Part shown: in pieces, positions 61,645-64,000 of the stretch | Layout of the letters: the number at the start of each line of letters is the position of its first letter | Numbering within the stretch: the stretch's first letter is position 1 | Assembly (NCBI GenBank): GCA_029961075.1 | Contig: JASBVL010000012.1 | Span: 1 to 64,000 of the forward strand | Reading direction: 5' to 3' | From: Sphaerobacter sp. | GTDB taxonomy: Bacteria; Chloroflexota; Chloroflexia; Thermomicrobiales; Thermomicrobiaceae | DNA length: 64,000 nucleotides | Translations under genes and position numbers: made by a program | The notes under the pieces: generated by a model | Told to the model about the DNA's origin: nothing | The model's database searches: none | The model's input: only the letters and a program-made list of their open reading frames with translations

Positions 61645-62521
61645 CCGGAGCAGCGCGCTGGCATCGGCGACGGCGCGAGAGCGAGGCTTCGCGGGGCGGG
61701 GCCCCGGCATGGGGACGCTGATCGGCATGGAGCTGGCCAAGCTGCGGAAGCGCCCCATGACGCGGGTCGTCTTCGGCCTGCTGGTGCTGGCGGCGGCGGG
61801 CCTTCCGGTGCTCATCTACGCAGCCGGGACGCCCGAGGCGCGTGATTCCTTCGTCTTCCCTGGGGCGATCGAGGACGGCGTGCGCGTGGCGGAGCTCCTC
61901 GGCATGGTCAGCCTGCCGGTGCTGGGCGCGGCGATCGCCGGGTCGGAGTATGCCTGGGGCACGATGCGGCTCCTGATCGCGACCGGGGTTGGACGGGGCC
62001 GGCTGTTCACGGCGAAGCTCGTGGCCCTCCTGCTGGCGACGCTGGCCCATGTGGTGCTGGCGGTCGGGCTCGTGTCGCTGGAGGCGGCCGTCGCCGGTGC
62101 GCTCACGGGGCGCGGCCATGAGTTGCCGACCATTGACGCCGCGTGGGTCGGCGACCTGGTCCAGATGCTCGGGACGACCTGGTTTCTTCTGTCCTTCCTG
62201 GTGCTCGTGGGGTTCGGCGTCGCCATGCTCGGGCGCTCGATGGCGGCCGGGATCGCGGTCGCGATCGGGCTGCCAATCGCGCAGCAGATCGGCAGCGTGC
62301 TGGCGCCCGCGATCCTGGGGCGCTTCGGCGAGGTGCTGGTCGACTTCTTCCCCAACACCAGCTTCGAGGCCTTGGCCCAGCGGGCAGGGTTCGATGCGGC
62401 CCCGCCGGACGGCCTGCTGAGCCCCGAGCGAGCGGTCGCGACGCTGCTCGCCTACACCGTCATCCTGCTCGGTGCCGCGCTGCTCGTGTTCCAGCGACGC
62501 GACGTGCCATCAGGTGACTAG
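61637..62521 (+). CDS. ABC transporter permease (ABC-2 type)
   Basis: A 294-residue permease with about six helices: VVFGLLVLAAAGLPVLIYA, LGMVSLPVLGAAIAGSEYAW, LVALLLATLAHVVLAVGLVS, WFLLSFLVLVGFGVAMLGRS, and LAYTVILLGAALLVFQ at the end. The motif EYAWGTMRLLIATGVGRGRL is the usual ABC-2 coupling region (E-x-x-W/Y-G-T-x-R). ATG at 61637 has GAGGTG upstream and overlaps the ATPase stop; 61625 would be an alternative with four more residues. It forms the export channel for the preceding ATPase. Confidence 0.9.
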   Translation: MASRSSALASATARERGFAGRGPGMGTLIGMELAKLRKRPMTRVVFGLLVLAAAGLPVLIYAAGTPEARDSFVFPGAIEDGVRVAELLGMVSLPVLGAAIAGSEYAWGTMRLLIATGVGRGRLFTAKLVALLLATLAHVVLAVGLVSLEAAVAGALTGRGHELPTIDAAWVGDLVQMLGTTWFLLSFLVLVGFGVAMLGRSMAAGIAVAIGLPIAQQIGSVLAPAILGRFGEVLVDFFPNTSFEALAQRAGFDAAPPDGLLSPERAVATLLAYTVILLGAALLVFQRRDVPSGD

Positions 62522-62669
62522 GGCGGGCGCGCCCTGGTCGGGGTGTCATGTCGGCAGCGGGCGAGCGGGTGGGGCGGTGCTCTCGTCGCCGGGAGCACCG
62601 CTCGCCCCGTGTCCCAGCCGACGGCGCGCCCGGGCGGCATCCCTGGGGGTGGGCTTTTGGGTAGGATAT

Positions 62670-62698
62670 TTGACGGAATGTGCCGCTCGCCGGGGATA
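62670..62698 (+). promoter_or_regulatory. Weak promoter candidate upstream of the response-regulator gene
   Basis: TTGACG (62670-62675), 17-base spacer, GGGATA (62693-62698), 30 bases before the start codon. The -10 is poor. The 206-base gap from the permease otherwise shows no gene. Confidence 0.3.
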
Positions 62699-62727
62699 GG
62701 GAGGGCCCGGCGCGAGGTGGGGGAGCG

Positions 62728-63450
62728 ATGGCGGACATCGTGGTCGTCGAGGATGAGCGGGAGCTCGCCGCGTTGGTCGAGCGCGCCTTGCGGGACGAGG
62801 GGCACCGGGTGGAGGTCTACCGCGACGGTGCGGCGGCCCTCGATCGGCTGGTCGGACCCGGCCGGGCGGAGCCGGATCTCATCGTCCTCGACCTGATGCT
62901 CCCCAACGTGGATGGGCTGGAGATCTGCCGGCGCGTCCGGCAGAGCCGCATCACCCCGATCCTCATGCTCACCGCCAAGTCGACGGAGCTGGATCGCGTG
63001 CTCGGCCTGGAGCTGGGCGCGGACGACTATCTGACGAAGCCGTTCTCGCTGCGGGAGCTGCAGGCGCGCGTCTCGGCCATCTTGCGGCGGGTCGAGATGA
63101 TGCGGGCGCGGTCGCGCACCGAGGATGAGCTGACGCCGATCGACCACGGGGACCTGACGGTCGATCCGGCATCGCGCGAGGTCACCGTGCGGGGACAGCC
63201 GGTCTACCTGACCGCCAAGGAGTTCGCCCTGCTCCACTTGCTGGCGGCCAATCCGGGGCGCGTCTTCAGCCGGGACTACCTGCTCCACCGGGTCTGGGGC
63301 GAGGACTACGTCGGCGGCGATCGCACCGTCGACACGCACATCCTTCGCCTGCGCAAGAAGCTGGGCGGGCCGGGCGCGCCGGCCGAGCGCATCGTGACCC
63401 TGTGGGGCGTGGGCTACAAGTACGACCGGCCGCGCGCCGGAGGGCGCTGA
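62728..63450 (+). CDS. OmpR/PhoB-family response regulator
   Basis: A 240-residue two-component regulator. The receiver domain: IVVVEDERELAALVERALRD (acidic pair Glu-Asp), phospho-acceptor Asp55 in LIVLDLMLPNVDGLEICRRV, LMLTAKSTELDRVLGLELGA, Lys in DDYLTKPFSL. The winged-helix output domain: LTAKEFALLHLLAANPGRVF, SRDYLLHRVWGEDYVGGDRT, VDTHILRLRKKLGG. ATG at 62728 follows GGTGGGGGAG. Its stop overlaps the histidine-kinase start (TGATG). The ABC exporter upstream is a likely target. Confidence 0.94.
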   Translation: MADIVVVEDERELAALVERALRDEGHRVEVYRDGAAALDRLVGPGRAEPDLIVLDLMLPNVDGLEICRRVRQSRITPILMLTAKSTELDRVLGLELGADDYLTKPFSLRELQARVSAILRRVEMMRARSRTEDELTPIDHGDLTVDPASREVTVRGQPVYLTAKEFALLHLLAANPGRVFSRDYLLHRVWGEDYVGGDRTVDTHILRLRKKLGGPGAPAERIVTLWGVGYKYDRPRAGGR

Positions 63451-64000
63451 TGCGCGCGGTGGTCCGGGCGCTCCGGCGCGCGGTGGGCTTCGCGTTCCGG
63501 CTGTACCGCCGCCGGCTGAGCGTCCAGCTCATCTTCTCGCATCTGCTCGTGGTGCTGCTCACGGCTGTGCTGATCGAGCTGGTCGTGGCCGGCGGCTTCA
63601 TCTTCGCGTATGTCCGCGGGGCGATCCCGGTCACGATCGGCCCGGACTGGTCCACCGTCGACGCGGCCGCCACCATGACCTGGGTAGTGGGCGCGGACGC
63701 GCTGCGTGCGGCGGCGGCCGGCGACGCCGCGCGGCTGGCGGACGTCCAGGAGCGGCTGCGTGCGCATCCGTGGGAGCGCGCCCGCCAGCTCGCCGAGGGG
63801 ATCCCATCTGTTCGCGACACCACCGAGGCGGATCTGGTGGCGGTCGTCGCCCCCGACGGCCGCGTCGTGGCCACGTCGGACCCGACGTGGGCGCCGCTCG
63901 GCCAACCGGTGGAGGCCATGCAGAGTGCGCTGGCCTCCCGGCTCGCGCGCCGAGGGCTGGAGCTCGCCGGGGCGCCCTCAGGGCACGGCAACCGCTGGCT
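63450..64000 (+). CDS. Sensor histidine kinase, N-terminal part only
   Basis: 183 codons before the window ends. Basic N-terminus, first membrane helix (LLVVLLTAVLIELVVAGGFI), then an extracytoplasmic sensor region with VVGADALRAAAAGDAARLAD and a PAS/Cache-like DLVAVVAPDGRVVATSDPTW. No HAMP, dimerisation or ATPase domain is reached. The start overlaps the response-regulator stop (TGATG), so it is the cognate kinase. The signal is unknown; pairing with an ABC exporter suggests an envelope or antimicrobial stress. Confidence 0.88.
   Translation, partial: MRAVVRALRRAVGFAFRLYRRRLSVQLIFSHLLVVLLTAVLIELVVAGGFIFAYVRGAIPVTIGPDWSTVDAAATMTWVVGADALRAAAAGDAARLADVQERLRAHPWERARQLAEGIPSVRDTTEADLVAVVAPDGRVVATSDPTWAPLGQPVEAMQSALASRLARRGLELAGAPSGHGNRW

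Noticed and set aside
1-64000. CRISPR arrays
   Set aside because: No regularly spaced short repeats were seen on either strand.

Overview
The window is high-GC bacterial chromosome: most 60-base lines are near 70% G+C, while parts of one small gene fall to about 57%. The genes include a caa3-type oxidase with a lipoprotein subunit II carrying cytochrome c, a bacterial translin homologue, a Ski2-like DSHCT helicase, short NadA, gcvPB split from gcvPA, and DUF1385. Together they suggest a thermophilic Chloroflexota of the Thermomicrobia type (Sphaerobacter-like). This is inference from gene content; no rRNA is present to confirm it.

Layout. 1-7.6 kb (minus): a DUF59 / DUF1858-DUF2249 / heme-copper-oxidase-like membrane gene set, a DUF488 gene, an AlkA glycosylase, and oxidase subunits II and I. 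7.6-13 kb (plus): an alpha/beta hydrolase broken by TGA at its nucleophile motif, a Baeyer-Villiger monooxygenase and acetyl-CoA synthetase, ending in a strong terminator. 13.1-24 kb (minus): a five-gene defence-like operon, transcribed DUF499 ATPase, small alpha-helical protein, zinc-ribbon protein, DUF1156 DNA methylase, then a PLD-nuclease/SNF2-helicase fusion. 24.5-24.8 kb: tRNA-Leu, -Val and -Phe behind one near-consensus promoter. 24.9-33 kb: RidA, a glycosyltransferase, a scar of three truncated genes (VanW-like head, DUF445 head, NrtR-like tail), nadA, a frameshifted membrane protein, a LuxR-type regulator and a 62-residue membrane protein, then tRNA-Leu and tRNA-Gly.

33.3-43 kb: GatB/YqeY, an HD-domain phosphodiesterase of PgpH type, YbeY, a glycosyltransferase, CinA, tRNA-Arg, a small membrane protein, translin and a lytic transglycosylase. 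42.8-53.3 kb: a ferritin-like protein, an MFS transporter, gcvPB, a DUF1707 protein, DUF1385, argH overlapping a GNAT acetyltransferase, and an ECF sigma factor coupled to a putative anti-sigma gene that has at least three frame breaks. 53.3-64 kb: REP-like repeats, a Ski2-like helicase, a GT4 glycosyltransferase, thiL, an amidase, and an ABC exporter next to an OmpR-type regulator and a histidine kinase that runs off the window.

The most interesting region is the 13.1-24 kb operon. ATPase, DNA methylase, helicase and PLD nuclease recall BREX and DISARM logic, but the parts are assembled differently. The second theme is an unusual number of broken genes: one nonsense codon, four apparent frameshifts and three truncations. 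Several frameshifts are one-base changes in homopolymers, so sequencing error must be excluded before they are read as decay.
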